Shown here piece after piece: positions 52,301 through 64,000 of a DNA stretch of 64,000 bases. Under the pieces are notes generated by a model. It was not told where the DNA came from. It did not search any database and saw nothing but the letters and a program-made list of their open reading frames with translations. The first letter of the stretch is position 1. Every line of letters begins with the position of its first letter. The stretch lies in the NCBI GenBank assembly GCA_017302455.1, contig JAFLDO010000003.1:62001-126000 (forward strand), written 5' to 3'. This stretch comes from Accumulibacter sp. Its GTDB lineage: Bacteria > Pseudomonadota > Gammaproteobacteria > Burkholderiales > Rhodocyclaceae. The position numbers and the translations under genes are program-made.

Positions 52301-52591
52301 CTAAAGGCCTTCCAGCACGATCATCGTCCTGCGGGCTGACTTCTTGCTGATTTGCAGAACCTCCTGGTACTCCGCTGAATCGTAAAAGCGGTTGGCCGTC
52401 TCCGCGTCAGGGAATCGTATCAACACGAGGCGTGAAGGTGTCCAGAGGTCGGTCTCTTTGAGCGTCATGTTACCGCCACGCGCCAAGTACTCGCCGCCAT
52501 ACTGCTCGACCAGCGGTTTGGCCCGCAGCTTGTACTGTTCGTACCGCTCGGGGTTGTCGAGCAGAGTATCCACGACCAAATAGGCTGCCAT
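52301..52591 (-). CDS. DUF1330-family small protein
   Basis: 96 residues from ATG 52591. The pattern AAYLVVDTLLDNPERYEQYK...GGEYLARGG...PSRLVLIRFPDAETANRFYDSAEYQ is the dimeric alpha-beta barrel DUF1330 family. Role unknown. An ATG 12 bases upstream is in frame but less likely. Confidence 0.85.
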   Translation of the reverse strand: MAAYLVVDTLLDNPERYEQYKLRAKPLVEQYGGEYLARGGNMTLKETDLWTPSRLVLIRFPDAETANRFYDSAEYQEVLQISKKSARRTMIVLEGL

Positions 52592-52675
52592 CGGTTTCTC
52601 CAACGGGCTGGTGAAGGCTGCAGTCTATCGGCTTCTGGCCGTCGGCAACAAGGCTACCAGGAAGCAGCGCTTCAC

Positions 52676-52711
52676 CACCGCTATCACCGCTATCACCGCT
52701 ATCACCGCTAC
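52676..52711. repeat. 9-bp tandem repeat, four units
   Basis: CACCGCTAT occurs four times in a row, the last unit ending C instead of T. It lies between the DUF1330 gene and the hsdR end, outside genes. Slippage-prone. Confidence 0.85.
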
Positions 52712-52756
52712 CAGTCCTGAGCGGCCGCATGACGCCGGCGACCGGCCTGCCCACGC

Positions 52757-53209
52757 TCACGCAGTCGCCCACATTGCCGACAACAACTCCGCCTGCATCA
52801 GGACGGTCTTCACCGCCTCGTCCTGCAAGTCCGGTGGATAGCCGTACTTGTTCAGAATACGTTTCACCATCACGCGGATTCTCGCCCGCGCGCCTTCACG
52901 CAGGGTCCAGTCGATCGTCACGCTCTTGCGGACCTGGGTGATCAGCTCGCTGGCAATGACCTTGAGCTTGTCGTCGCCCATCGCCTTCACGGCGGATTCG
53001 TTCGCGGCAAGCGCGTCGTAGAAGGCGATCTCGTCGTCGGTCAGGCCCATGTCCTCGCCGCGCCGGGTGGCGGCGTCCATGTCTTTCGCCAGCTTGATGA
53101 GTTCCTCGATGACTTCCATCGTGCTGATGGCGCGGTTGTGGTAGGCGTTGAGCGTCTTTTTGAGCTTCTCGGCGAAGGACTGGCTCTGCACGAGGTTCTT
53201 CTTCGAGCG
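52757..53209 (-). pseudogene. hsdR: HsdR C-terminal domain cut off by an amber codon
   Basis: 150 codons directly after the hsdR TAG and in the same frame: [16 protein letters not shown] then [15 protein letters not shown], the usual C-terminal (DUF3387-type) domain of type I restriction subunits. No gap or frame change separates the two parts. So one base change split hsdR. It could restart at GTG 53191, but nothing suggests good ribosome binding there. Confidence 0.85.
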
Positions 53210-55935
<2,726 letters not shown>

Positions 55936-55939
<4 letters not shown>

Positions 55940-57006
55940 GGCTCGTCACTCTTCTCCGGCAACTGCTTGATCAGCAGATCAAAATCCGACTCGAACAGCC
56001 TGTCCTGGACGATACGGTATTTCTCGAATTCGCTCTCGGCATGGGCTTTGGCCAATTCCGCCGTCACTTTTCCAGCATCACGAAGGATTTCTCGATCCCA
56101 GAGTTGGAGGAAGCCGCTCAAGCGCTTTTCCCAGTCTTCCATTGTCATCGGAATTTTTCGCAAGGCCTGCATTTCGGCCATGTCGAGATAGGCGGAGACG
56201 ATGCGCTGCATCTGCCCCAGCTCGAATTCCGAGAGGTAGTTCTTGGCGATGGATACGTCGTAGCGATGGATTTTCCCTTTGGGCACGTCTTCCCAACTCG
56301 TGAGGCCCATGTGTTGCCTTTCGTGGTTTGCTCGATCCACGATCAGTTCGGCCGCCGTTTGGCCGTGCACGGCGTAGTGCATCTTGTTTTGAACTGCGGC
56401 AAAGAAGCGCTTCGTCGCTGTTGCGGAAGAGTCGTAATCCAACGCGGTCGCATAGATGTCGGTGATCTTCTGATAGAACTTGCGCTCGCTCAGACGGATT
56501 TCCCGAATCTTTTCGAGTTGGCGCTCGAAGAACTCGTCCGTAATGTGACCGCCATGCTTGAGGCGTTCCGCATCCATGGTCCAGCCCTGGATGGTGTAGT
56601 CCTTGACGATCTGGTTGGCCCACTTTCGAAACTGGACCGCGCGTTCGTTCTCGATCTTGAAGCCGATGGCGATGATCGCTTGCAGGCTGTAATGCTTCGT
56701 CTCATAGCGCTTGCCGTCGGTGGCAGTACTTAAGTACTGCTTAACAACTGAAGATTCCTCAAGTTCGTTGTCGCTGAAGATGCGCTTCAGGTGTTGGTTG
56801 ATGGCAGGGACAGAGACATCGTAAAGCGCGGCCATCATCTTCTGCGTCAGCCAGATGTTTTCATCCTCATAACGCATCTCGACGCTGGCCTCCGAGTTGC
56901 CGACGGCAGCCACAAGGGTGAGGTATTCGGCCGCCGACGAGCGCACGAGCGAGACCTCGGTCTTCTTCTTGGCGCGACCGCCGGCAGTGGGCTTGTCTTT
57001 GCTCAT
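55936..57006 (-). CDS. RhuM-family protein
   Basis: 356 residues. The N-terminal half matches Rhu[29 protein letters not shown], a DNA-binding-like segment, then [18 protein letters not shown] and FRKWANQ. The C-terminal half has [12 protein letters not shown]. RhuM genes are often inserted in type I R-M operons; role unknown, possibly toxin- or antirestriction-like. ATGA overlaps with hsdS upstream and hsdR downstream place it firmly in the operon. Confidence 0.85.
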
Positions 57007-58325
57007 GGCTTTGCTCCCCTTGGACTTGCGCTATCCGGTAACTCCGGACAACTGCCCACGCTCAACTCTCCGGAAAGCAGCTTCGGCAGCAGGGTGTCGC
57101 GCAGTGTGGCGAGGGTGCGGGATTGGTTGGCGTTAGCTTTAATTTCCGTCATCAGCGGCGCGGTGAGTTCGTCGAAGCGACACGCGATTGCCGGCGGCGG
57201 GACGGCGATGAGGAAACTTTTGAAGCATTCCGACGGGACACGCTGGCGCCCACTGGTGCCGGTCATGTTGTGGATGGCGTGGGTGCGCAGTGGGTCGGAG
57301 CGGGCGAGCAGGTAGCCGAACTGCGGCGGAAGCGGCGGCTTTGGCGCGAGGACGATGTATTCGGTGGAACCCCAGCCGACTTGGCCTTCTTCCAGAAAAT
57401 CCACGTAACCGGTTTTGCCGTTCTCCAGGCAAGGAGTGATGCGCGCGAGGAGTGTGTCACCGTTTTGAAACTTGGTGCCAGAGCTGAACTCACGGTCAAC
57501 CACTTCGTCTGCACTGTGGCCCTGCGTGGGCAGATTTTTCATATCGAGGTAGGGCGCGATGGTTCCAGTCCTCAAGGTGCGGCGTGGATTCACCTCGACG
57601 ACTTCGGATAGAGACTTGGCGGACCACCCTTTGGGAATGTGGCCGAGCGGGGAGCCTTCCAGATGGTCAGGAAAGAGCGCGGCGGTGGCGGAGTCGAGGC
57701 CGGCGGGTTGGCGGCCGTCGAGTTTGGCGCGGACGGGGTGGATATCCACGAACCAGCTCTGGAACAGCGCCCGCGCCATCGCCTCCAGCGTCGCGTTCAT
57801 CCGCCGGTTCAACTCGATCTTGTCGTCCAGCGCCCCAAGCACCTCCGCGATGGCTTTTTGCTCGGCGAGGGGTGGGAGTTGAACCGCCTTCCCCTTCAGA
57901 GTGCCAGTGACAAGCCTGCCGGTTCCATGTCCGGCGTGGTCCACCGAAGCCAACAAGTCCGGCTTGTGAGCGAGCAACCAATAGGCGAGGAACGCGCCGT
58001 CCACGTTCTTCGCGGGGTGAAGTGCCTTGATGTCCTGATTGAAAGCCATCTCCCGCGTCACCATGCAAATCGGCACGTCGTTGTGCAGGGTCATGCCGCG
58101 CACCAGCAGCAGAATCGTTCCAGCCGGGACAACCTTTCCGCCCTTACCCACTGCGAGAGGCGACATGTGGTCCTCTGCGTCGTGAAGGCGAAACGACTTC
58201 ATGTCTTTGGCGCTGACCCAAGGAATCGGGCCTGACCAGTATGCATCGTTGCCTTTGAATGGCGTACCGCCTGAAAGCCAGTCAGCGCAGTCGCCAAGCG
58301 TAGTTTCTTCCCACTCACTCGCCAT
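57003..58325 (-). CDS. hsdS: Type I specificity subunit S
   Basis: 440 residues with two target-recognition domains (about 1-150 and 225-375) each followed by a conserved helix: LPPLAEQKAIAEVLGALDDKIELNRRMN after the first, then ANQSRTLATLRDTLLPKLLSGEL after the second. Sets the bipartite DNA site read by HsdM/HsdR. It ends with an ATGA overlap to rhuM. A 117-base gap separates it from the DUF1016 gene. Confidence 0.92.
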   Translation of the reverse strand: MASEWEETTLGDCADWLSGGTPFKGNDAYWSGPIPWVSAKDMKSFRLHDAEDHMSPLAVGKGGKVVPAGTILLLVRGMTLHNDVPICMVTREMAFNQDIKALHPAKNVDGAFLAYWLLAHKPDLLASVDHAGHGTGRLVTGTLKGKAVQLPPLAEQKAIAEVLGALDDKIELNRRMNATLEAMARALFQSWFVDIHPVRAKLDGRQPAGLDSATAALFPDHLEGSPLGHIPKGWSAKSLSEVVEVNPRRTLRTGTIAPYLDMKNLPTQGHSADEVVDREFSSGTKFQNGDTLLARITPCLENGKTGYVDFLEEGQVGWGSTEYIVLAPKPPLPPQFGYLLARSDPLRTHAIHNMTGTSGRQRVPSECFKSFLIAVPPPAIACRFDELTAPLMTEIKANANQSRTLATLRDTLLPKLLSGELSVGSCPELPDSASPRGAKP

Positions 58326-58442
58326 AACCCAGCCCCCGCAAGGCTTGCGGCACGAGCAAGCAAATTCAGTCTACCCGCAAAAGTCGGCGCTGACGGTACC
58401 GCGGCGGCATCTTCTGCCAGTCGTGTTCCCTGCCTGCTCCAC

Positions 58443-59588
58443 TCACCCATGCCCGCCCCCCACATCCCCGCTCAATTCCGCCTCGATCTCCTCGATGGTC
58501 GGCAGGCTCCCTTGGAGTTCGCGGGGTAGCGCGCGCGTCAGTTGGGTTTCCCATTCGGCGACGCTGATCGGCCGGGCGCTGCCACCCAGGGCGTATTCCA
58601 CCAAGACTCGATTCTTTTCGCGCACCAGCAGCAGGCCCAGGGTGGGTTTGTCGTCGGGATGCGCCAGCAGGCGATCCACAGCGGTCATATACATGCCAAG
58701 TTGCGCGCCGTCGCCGGGCTCGAATTTGCGCGCCTTGAGTTCGATGACGATGTAGCTGCGCAGTTTGAGGTGATAAAAAAGCAGGTCGAGGTAGAAGTCG
58801 TCGTCGCCCAGTTCCAGATGCACTTGCCGTCCGACGAAGGCGAAACCCTGGCCGAGTTCGAGCAGGAATTTCTGGATGTGGTCCAGCAGGCCTTGCTCAA
58901 GATGCTTTTCCCGACGCGGTGCATCGGTGCCGAGAAAGTCGAACAGGTAAGGGTCTTTGAAGACTTGCGCCGCCATGTCCGAGTCTTCCGGCGGCAGGGT
59001 GGCGGGGAAGTTGTTCTGCGCCTTGCCATGGCGCAGGCGGGCGCGGGTTTCGATCTGCATGGCCAGAATGTTGCGCGACCAGCCGTGCTCGACGGTTCGG
59101 GCGGCGTACCAGAGGCGATCTTCGGGAGTGTCCAGTTTTTCCAGCAGGGTGATGTTTTGCCCCCAGGTCAGTTGTGCAACGACCCGTTGCACAAGATCCA
59201 GATCTGGCCAGGCGGTGGCGAAGGCACGCATGTATTTGAGGCTGCGTGGCGAAAAACCCTGCATGTCGGGGAAAGCGTCGCGCAGATCGGCAGCCAGACG
59301 GTCGACGACGCGTGTGCCGTAACCCTGCGCGGCCTGCTTGGCGATGATGCTCTGGCCGATGTCCCAATACAGCAGCAGCATGGCGCTGTTGCTGGCCAGC
59401 ACGATGCGCAGACGTTCCCGGCGAATCCGGGTCTTGATGTCGGTCAACCAGTCGGCGTAGCCGGCCGGCATTTCAACGATGCCGGGCGCTGCCGGGAACA
59501 TGGCGCTGCGGTCGGTGCGACCGCGCTGCTTGCGCTCGGTCGCTTGGGGGCGCAGGGCGGGTGTGCCCGCTTTCTTGCTAGAGACCAT
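58443..59588 (-). CDS. DUF1016 (YhcG-type) PD-(D/E)xK nuclease
   Basis: 381 residues from ATG 59588, which overlaps the hsdM stop by 11 bases. The N-terminal half ([45 protein letters not shown]) and the C-terminal nuclease core ([36 protein letters not shown]...ExK) are those of DUF1016/YhcG. These nucleases are common in type I R-M operons. Longer upstream starts fall within the hsdM frame and are rejected. Confidence 0.88.
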   Translation of the reverse strand: MVSSKKAGTPALRPQATERKQRGRTDRSAMFPAAPGIVEMPAGYADWLTDIKTRIRRERLRIVLASNSAMLLLYWDIGQSIIAKQAAQGYGTRVVDRLAADLRDAFPDMQGFSPRSLKYMRAFATAWPDLDLVQRVVAQLTWGQNITLLEKLDTPEDRLWYAARTVEHGWSRNILAMQIETRARLRHGKAQNNFPATLPPEDSDMAAQVFKDPYLFDFLGTDAPRREKHLEQGLLDHIQKFLLELGQGFAFVGRQVHLELGDDDFYLDLLFYHLKLRSYIVIELKARKFEPGDGAQLGMYMTAVDRLLAHPDDKPTLGLLLVREKNRVLVEYALGGSARPISVAEWETQLTRALPRELQGSLPTIEEIEAELSGDVGGGHG

Positions 59589-61197
59589 AGCCCAGCTTTT
59601 CCATGTTCGCCTTGATCGCCGATTCCAGTTTCGCCGACTCGGCGAACTGGGCGTGCAGTTCGGCGACGAGGCGCGGCATCTTTTCCGCGAAGGGTTCGCC
59701 GTCGTCCTCGACTTCCTCGGCGCCGACGTAGCGGCCGGGCGTGAGCACAAAGCCGTGCCCGGCGATCTCGGCGGTGGTGGCGGACTTGCAGAAGCCGGCG
59801 AGGTCTTCGTAGGCAGTTGCCCCCTCACCCCGGCCCTCACCCGCGCGGGGAGAGTGAGACACACGGTCGCCGCGCCAGGCGTGGTAGGTGGTAACGATCT
59901 TCTGCAGGTCGGCGTCGGTCAGCTCGCGGTGCACGCGGTCGATCAGGGTGCCGAGTTTGCGGGCGTCGATGAAGAGGGTCTGCTTGCGGCGTTCCCTGAA
60001 ATGCCGCTTGGCCTCGGCGGCTTTGCTCTTCGTCAGGAACCAGAGGCAGACCGGAATCTGCGTGCTGTAGAAGAGCTGGCCGGGCAACGCGACCATGCAG
60101 TCCACGAGGTCGGCTTCGATGAGTTGTTGCCGGATGTCGCCTTCGCCCGACTGGTTCGAAGACATGCTGCCGTTGGCCAATACAAAACCCGCGAAGCCAG
60201 CCGGCGCGAGGTGGTGGATGAAGTGCTGCACCCAGGCGAAGTTGGCGTTGCCCTTGGGCGGCACGCCGAACTGCCAGCGCACGTCGTCGTCTTTACGGAA
60301 CCAGTCGGAGTCGTTGAACGGCGGGTTGGCGAGAACGTAGTCGGCGCGCAGGTCGGGATGCAGGTCGCGGCGGAAGGTGTCGGCATTCTCAACGCCGAAG
60401 TCGGCCTCGATGCCGCGCAGCGCCAGGTTCATGATCGCCAGCCGCCGCGTGGTCGGGTTGCTCTCCTGGCCGTAGATGCTGATGTCGCCGAGCTGGCCGC
60501 CGTGGGCTTCGACGAACTTTTCCGACTGCACGAACATTCCGCCGGAGCCGCAACACGGGTCGTAGATGCGGCCTTTGTAGGGGGCGAGCATCTCGACGAG
60601 GACGCGCACGACGCAGGACGGCGTGTAGAACTGGCCGCCGTTCTTGCCCTCGGCGCTGGCGAACTGGGTGAGGAAGTATTCGAAGACGCGGCCCAACAAA
60701 TCCTTGGAGCGGCTGGCGACATCGGCGAGCTGGATGGAGCCGATGAGGTCGATGAGTTCGCCGAGGCGGTGTTTGTCGAGGTCGGCGCGGCCGTAGTTCT
60801 TGTTGAGCGCGCCTTTGAGGCGGGGGTTGTCGCGCTCCAGCGCCACCATGGCGTCGTCCACGTCCTTGCCGATGCTGGGGAGCTTGGCGCGGGACTGGAT
60901 CTGCGCCCATCGGGCGTCCACCGGCACCCAGAAGACGTTGGCGGCGAGGTATTCGTCCTCGTCCTCGGGGTTGGCGCCTTCGTAGTCGCCGCTTTTGGCC
61001 ACTGAGCCGGCGACGAGCCTGGCGTGGTGTTCGTCGAAAGTGTCGGAGATATATTTGAGGAAGATCAGGCCGAGGACGACGTGCTTGTATTCCGCCGCGT
61101 CCATGTTGTTGCGCAGCTTGTCGGCGGCGAGCCAGAGTTTGGCTTCGAAGCCGAGGTTGGCGCTGGAGTCGTTTTTTCTGGCCGGCGTTTTCGCCAT
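59578..61197 (-). CDS. hsdM: Type I modification methylase subunit M
   Basis: 539 residues from ATG 61197. N-terminal HsdM domain [39 protein letters not shown] motif near 217 (PCCGSGGMF), catalytic NPPF near 291 ([14 protein letters not shown]). Near residue 450 an in-frame insertion reads [12 protein letters not shown], encoded by a REP-like palindrome, and falls in a loop between conserved parts. First gene of the operon; the start is chosen at the conserved N-terminus rather than the upstream in-frame ATG at 61278. Confidence 0.9.
   Translation of the reverse strand: MAKTPARKNDSSANLGFEAKLWLAADKLRNNMDAAEYKHVVLGLIFLKYISDTFDEHHARLVAGSVAKSGDYEGANPEDEDEYLAANVFWVPVDARWAQIQSRAKLPSIGKDVDDAMVALERDNPRLKGALNKNYGRADLDKHRLGELIDLIGSIQLADVASRSKDLLGRVFEYFLTQFASAEGKNGGQFYTPSCVVRVLVEMLAPYKGRIYDPCCGSGGMFVQSEKFVEAHGGQLGDISIYGQESNPTTRRLAIMNLALRGIEADFGVENADTFRRDLHPDLRADYVLANPPFNDSDWFRKDDDVRWQFGVPPKGNANFAWVQHFIHHLAPAGFAGFVLANGSMSSNQSGEGDIRQQLIEADLVDCMVALPGQLFYSTQIPVCLWFLTKSKAAEAKRHFRERRKQTLFIDARKLGTLIDRVHRELTDADLQKIVTTYHAWRGDRVSHSPRAGEGRGEGATAYEDLAGFCKSATTAEIAGHGFVLTPGRYVGAEEVEDDGEPFAEKMPRLVAELHAQFAESAKLESAIKANMEKLGYGL
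59821..59858. repeat. REP-like element inside hsdM
   Basis: CCCCTCACCCCGGCCCTCAC then CCGCGCGGGGAGAG, the ubiquitous proteobacterial intergenic repeat (CTC...CCC / GGG...GAG type), here within coding sequence and in frame. Confidence 0.75.
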
Positions 61198-61516
61198 CAG
61201 ATTGCCTTTGGCATGGAGGAGGTTCTCATGGGCACTGTAAGTACAATGTCCTCTGCATTTTAGCCGATCCAAATACATGGGCGATGCTGGACCGCCTGTG
61301 ACCCCGGCACGCCACGCGGCGGGAGCGGTCGTAGGCCTGGAAAGTCAGCCGCTGTGCTGCTACGTCGGCGGCCACGTGCTCGTCGAATCGCTCATCGGCG
61401 GCGCCGGTGGCTACCGCCGCCAGCGACACTACGACCGAGGTGGCGCCGGCGCCGCCAGAATCGGGCACAATGGCGCTCTTTCCCCAGCCGCACCGTGCGC
61501 GGCAGAAAGCCCGTGC

Positions 61517-62476
61517 ATGTCGCACCGTCGTGCCGTTGCCCTGATGATCCTCGTCGCCCTGTTGTGGAGCATCGCCGGAGTGGTCTCCCGCTACCTGGAG
61601 AGCGCCGGCAGCTTCGAAGTCACCTTCTGGCGGAGCCTGTTCAACACCCTGGCGCTGAGCGTAGCCCTGCTCGCCATGCGTGGGCCCGCGCTCTGGCGAG
61701 GATTGGCGCAGGCATCCTGGCCGCTCTGGTTCTCAGGCTTCTGCTGGTCTGTGATGTTCACCGCCTTCATGCTGGCGATCACGCTTACCACCGTCGCCAA
61801 CGTCCTGGTGACTATGGCGATCGGGCCCTTGATCACCGCGTTGTTCACCCGACTGTTCCTCAATCACCGCCTGCCGGCGAGAACCTGGATGGCCATCGCG
61901 CTCGCCGGCGTGGGCATTGGCTGGATGTTCTGGCAGGAGGCGCACAGCGGACTGTCGCTGGCCGGCACCTCCGTTGCCCTGGCCGTGCCGCTTGCCGCCG
62001 CACTCAACTTCACGACCTTGCAGCACGTCGGTCACCGCCAGGTCGACGGCGACACCGCCACTCGACAGGACATGTTGCCAGCCGTTCTCATCGGCGCACT
62101 TCTGTCCTCGGCGTTCACCCTGCCGCTCGCGTATCCATTCCGGGCGTCGGCGCACGACATCGGCCTGCTGGCCATGCTCGGCGTCGTTCAACTGGCGATT
62201 CCGTGCCTGCTGCTCGTGCGCCTGTCGCGCGTCCTGGCGGCGCCGGAGATCGCCCTGCTCGGGCTGCTCGAAGTCGTCTTCGGAGTGGCCTGGGCATGGC
62301 TCGGAGCCGGTGAGCAGCCGGGCGCCAGCACCCTGACCGGCGGCGCCCTCGTCCTCGGGGCGCTTATTGCCAACGAGGCGTTGGCGCTGCGCGCTCGCGA
62401 GGCAGGTGGCTCAGACCGTGACCGTCGCGGCCGCTTGCCAGGCCAAGGCGCGGACCTGGTCGGGAAGATCCCTTGA
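61517..62476 (+). CDS. EamA/DMT-family permease
   Basis: 319 residues with about ten TM segments in two EamA repeats. First repeat starts VALMILVALLWSIAGVVSRYLES, the second GTSVALAVPLAAALNFTTLQHV. Drug/metabolite transporter family; substrate unknown. ATG 61517 (Met of MSHRRAV) begins the first helix; the upstream in-frame stretch from 61277 is non-membrane and rejected. The last 30 residues are Arg/Gly-rich. Confidence 0.82.
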   Translation: MSHRRAVALMILVALLWSIAGVVSRYLESAGSFEVTFWRSLFNTLALSVALLAMRGPALWRGLAQASWPLWFSGFCWSVMFTAFMLAITLTTVANVLVTMAIGPLITALFTRLFLNHRLPARTWMAIALAGVGIGWMFWQEAHSGLSLAGTSVALAVPLAAALNFTTLQHVGHRQVDGDTATRQDMLPAVLIGALLSSAFTLPLAYPFRASAHDIGLLAMLGVVQLAIPCLLLVRLSRVLAAPEIALLGLLEVVFGVAWAWLGAGEQPGASTLTGGALVLGALIANEALALRAREAGGSDRDRRGRLPGQGADLVGKIP

Positions 62477-62483
62477 CACGCGC

Positions 62484-62654
62484 TTATTCGATGGCGAACA
62501 GGGTCAGCCGCATCGCCCTGCTGCGGACGTCCAGCAGTTTCCCGTAATCCTCGCTGCCGGCCCAGCGAGCCGAGTCTTCCAGCGTCGGAAATTCAAGCTC
62601 GACAAAGGAATCGAAGGCGTTGCAGGCGAGTTCGTTCCAGTAGCACTGGACCAC
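62484..62654 (-). CDS. Short unrecognised ORF
   Basis: 56 residues from a GTG at 62654: CYWNELACNAFDSFVELEFP then EDSARWAGSEDYGKLLDV and RLTLFAIE. Normal codon use with a compact composition suggests a real small protein or the C-terminal part of one; the frame is open to a stop upstream at the end of the 62682 gene. No family recognised. Convergent with the EamA gene by seven bases. Confidence 0.4.
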   Translation of the reverse strand: MVQCYWNELACNAFDSFVELEFPTLEDSARWAGSEDYGKLLDVRSRAMRLTLFAIE

Positions 62655-62681
62655 GACGCATCGCTGTCCGCCAGGCCGTGA

Positions 62682-63191
62682 TCACACGCCGACGGGCCGC
62701 CGGAACCCATCATCGATCCATGCGCTGGCGCTGGCCATGTTCAGTTTGAATCCGGGCGACACGCGTACCTGCGCCAGTTGCTCGCCGTTTGCGTCGGCTG
62801 CCGCCAGCAGGGCATGCGGATCGTCCTCGTCGGGGACGATGTCGAGCGTGACACTGAGCCGTCCGCAGGGCGCGGCAACCGTGACGCTCTTGTGCAGCGT
62901 CGCCCGCAACTGTTGCTCATGACGGCGGAGAACCTCCGCGGCGGTCTTGACCAGGGTGTTGAACGCCGCGGCGTCAAGCGGCTTGGGGTTCCGCTTGTCT
63001 CGCCCCATTGTCCAGGGACCGACCAGCGCGGGCTCGGGTTCGCCGTCCTTGATCATCGCCACGGCCCATCCTTCGTCGTCTTCGTTCTTGATGATGCGGG
63101 CCGTCCAGCCATTGTGGCGCCACAATCGCGGCTCATGCAGCACCTCGGTCAAGTCGGCTTCGGCCGGCTCATCGCTGGCGCCAGATGTCAT
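62682..63191 (-). CDS. Hypothetical protein
   Basis: 169 residues. N-terminal part LRLWRHNGWTARIIKNEDDEGWAVAMIKDGE..., C-terminal part KLNMASASAWIDDGF. Soluble, no signal or TM. No family recognised. Lies just downstream of the Cys-rich gene on the same strand (19-base gap). Confidence 0.6.
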   Translation of the reverse strand: MTSGASDEPAEADLTEVLHEPRLWRHNGWTARIIKNEDDEGWAVAMIKDGEPEPALVGPWTMGRDKRNPKPLDAAAFNTLVKTAAEVLRRHEQQLRATLHKSVTVAAPCGRLSVTLDIVPDEDDPHALLAAADANGEQLAQVRVSPGFKLNMASASAWIDDGFRRPVGV

Positions 63192-63209
63192 GGCCGGCTC
63201 CTCTCGCGC

Positions 63210-63365
63210 CTATTTCTTGCTGGTTTCCGCACCCGGGCTGGCGCCGCTCGCAGGCTCCGACTCAGCGGCTTGCGGAGCGTCGCCAAGAATGCTCTTGAGC
63301 GGGCAGATCTTGAAGGCGGGGCATTTCTGGCAGCCAGCGACGATGGCAATGGGACAAAGCGTCAT
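63210..63365 (-). CDS. Small Cys-rich protein
   Basis: 51 residues from ATG 63365, with AGGAGAG at good distance. Cysteines at 4, 12, 15 and 22 (CPIAIVAGCQKCPAFKIC) could bind Fe-S or zinc; the tail is low-complexity Ala/Ser/Glu. I recall similar small four-Cys proteins in related bacteria but no named function. Too short for routine gene finding. Confidence 0.55.
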   Translation of the reverse strand: MTLCPIAIVAGCQKCPAFKICPLKSILGDAPQAAESEPASGASPGAETSKK

Positions 63366-63431
63366 GGGAATCTCTCCTGACAAAAAAGCCTAGTATGGGC
63401 GCAATCGGGGCGGAAAAATAGGCGGCTGTAC

Positions 63432-64000
63432 CTACGGAATGAACGACCACTCGATCTGGTCGCTGCGCGCAATACCTGCCGTCATCGCGCGGCACAGCCC
63501 GACGAACTCGCGCATTCCCGCCGTCTGGAACTTGCGCCTGTGCCAAACGAAGTGAAAATGCCGCCGCAGATCGAGTTCAGGAGTTTCGATGGCCACCAGA
63601 CTGCCGCGCCGGAACGCTTCGCGCAATGCCAGCCGCGAGATGCAGCCGATGCCGAGACCGAACTCGACAGCGCGCTTGATTGCCTCGGTGTGCTCGAGTT
63701 CAAGCCGCACCTTGAGCGGCCAATGGTGATGGCGCAGCGCCCGATCGAGAGTCTCGCGCGTGCCCGAGCCGGTTTCACGCACAATCCACGATTCTTCGGC
63801 CAGCTCGGCCAGCGTCGCCGAACGTTTGCTGGCCAGCGCATGCCCGGGCGCGGCAAAGACCACCAGTTCGTCCTCCACCCATGGCTCGACGACCAGTTCC
63901 GGGTGATGGCAACTCCCTTCGATCAAGCCGAGATCGAGCTCGTGGCGGGCCAGTTGCTCGGTGATCGTCATCGTGTTGTGAACCGTCAGGTGCAAGGTGC
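63432..64000 (-). CDS. LysR-family regulator, C-terminal part (cut by window)
   Basis: 188 residues of a LysR substrate-binding domain, read from the window edge: LARHELDLGLIEGSCHHPELVVEPWVEDELVVFAAPGHALA, then EFGLGIGCISRLALREAFRRGSLVAIE. The N-terminal helix-turn-helix lies beyond base 64000. Effector unknown. Confidence 0.88.
   Translation of the reverse strand, partial: TLHLTVHNTMTITEQLARHELDLGLIEGSCHHPELVVEPWVEDELVVFAAPGHALASKRSATLAELAEESWIVRETGSGTRETLDRALRHHHWPLKVRLELEHTEAIKRAVEFGLGIGCISRLALREAFRRGSLVAIETPELDLRRHFHFVWHRRKFQTAGMREFVGLCRAMTAGIARSDQIEWSFIP

Noticed and set aside
59589..59864. Upstream extension of the DUF1016 frame
   Set aside because: It is Pro/Arg/Ser-rich shadow sequence inside hsdM; the start at 59588 fits the overlap and family length.
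61277..61516. Upstream extension of the EamA permease frame
   Set aside because: The extra 80 residues are non-membrane and lie over the hsdM upstream region; the first helix starts at 61517.

Overview
The window reads as a chromosomal segment of a GC-rich Gram-negative bacterium, most likely a betaproteobacterium of the Rhodocyclales / Candidatus Accumulibacter kind. That placement rests on an N-type ATPase operon, type I secretion, M16 peptidase, RTX and fatty-acid genes and overall codon use; it is an impression, not a proven assignment. No rRNA, tRNA or CRISPR array was seen.

1-17.4 kb: an N-ATPase operon (beta, epsilon, AtpQ, a, c, a b-delta fusion, alpha, then gamma), all on the + strand. 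Two things are odd. Between epsilon and AtpQ lies a chain of three tiny start-codon repeats, each a 9-codon reading frame, two of them joined by ATGA overlaps. More strikingly, alpha and gamma are separated by 11.1 kb of defence genes. Module 1 is a PLD/SNF2 helicase, an Eco57I-type N6-adenine methylase, an ABC-type ATPase and a TOPRIM-like protein. Module 2 is a second ATPase/TOPRIM-like pair. The alpha-stop/gamma-start junction occurs three times: after alpha, between the modules and at the real gamma start. It therefore behaves like a target-site repeat bounding each module. The last defence gene has acquired the alpha C-terminal tail (DEPPA-stop), so it overlaps gamma exactly as alpha once did. 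No recombinase gene is visible.

17.4-30.6 kb: mostly ordinary chromosomal genes. They are a DUF3313 lipoprotein, a TlpA-like thioredoxin with a Tat-exported transglutaminase-like protein, a thiolase/SDR/acyl-CoA dehydrogenase set whose last gene has an in-frame internal deletion, a chemoreceptor, a ParB-like protein, a decayed SulP transporter, an M16 peptidase and MscL.

30.6-52.1 kb: a 5,854-residue RTX protein on the - strand with an N-terminal lipase-like domain, a very long RTX block and a C-terminal Ig-like block. It is translationally coupled to a small exported protein and lies next to a HlyB-type exporter ATPase. No HlyD or TolC partner is nearby. An IS66 transposase remnant abuts the 3' end.

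52.1-61.2 kb: a type I restriction-modification operon (hsdM, a DUF1016 nuclease, hsdS, rhuM, hsdR). hsdR carries an in-frame amber codon before its C-terminal domain, and hsdM carries an in-frame REP-like insertion.

61.2-64 kb: an EamA permease, three small unknown proteins including a Cys-rich 51-residue one, and the C-terminal part of a LysR regulator cut by the window edge.
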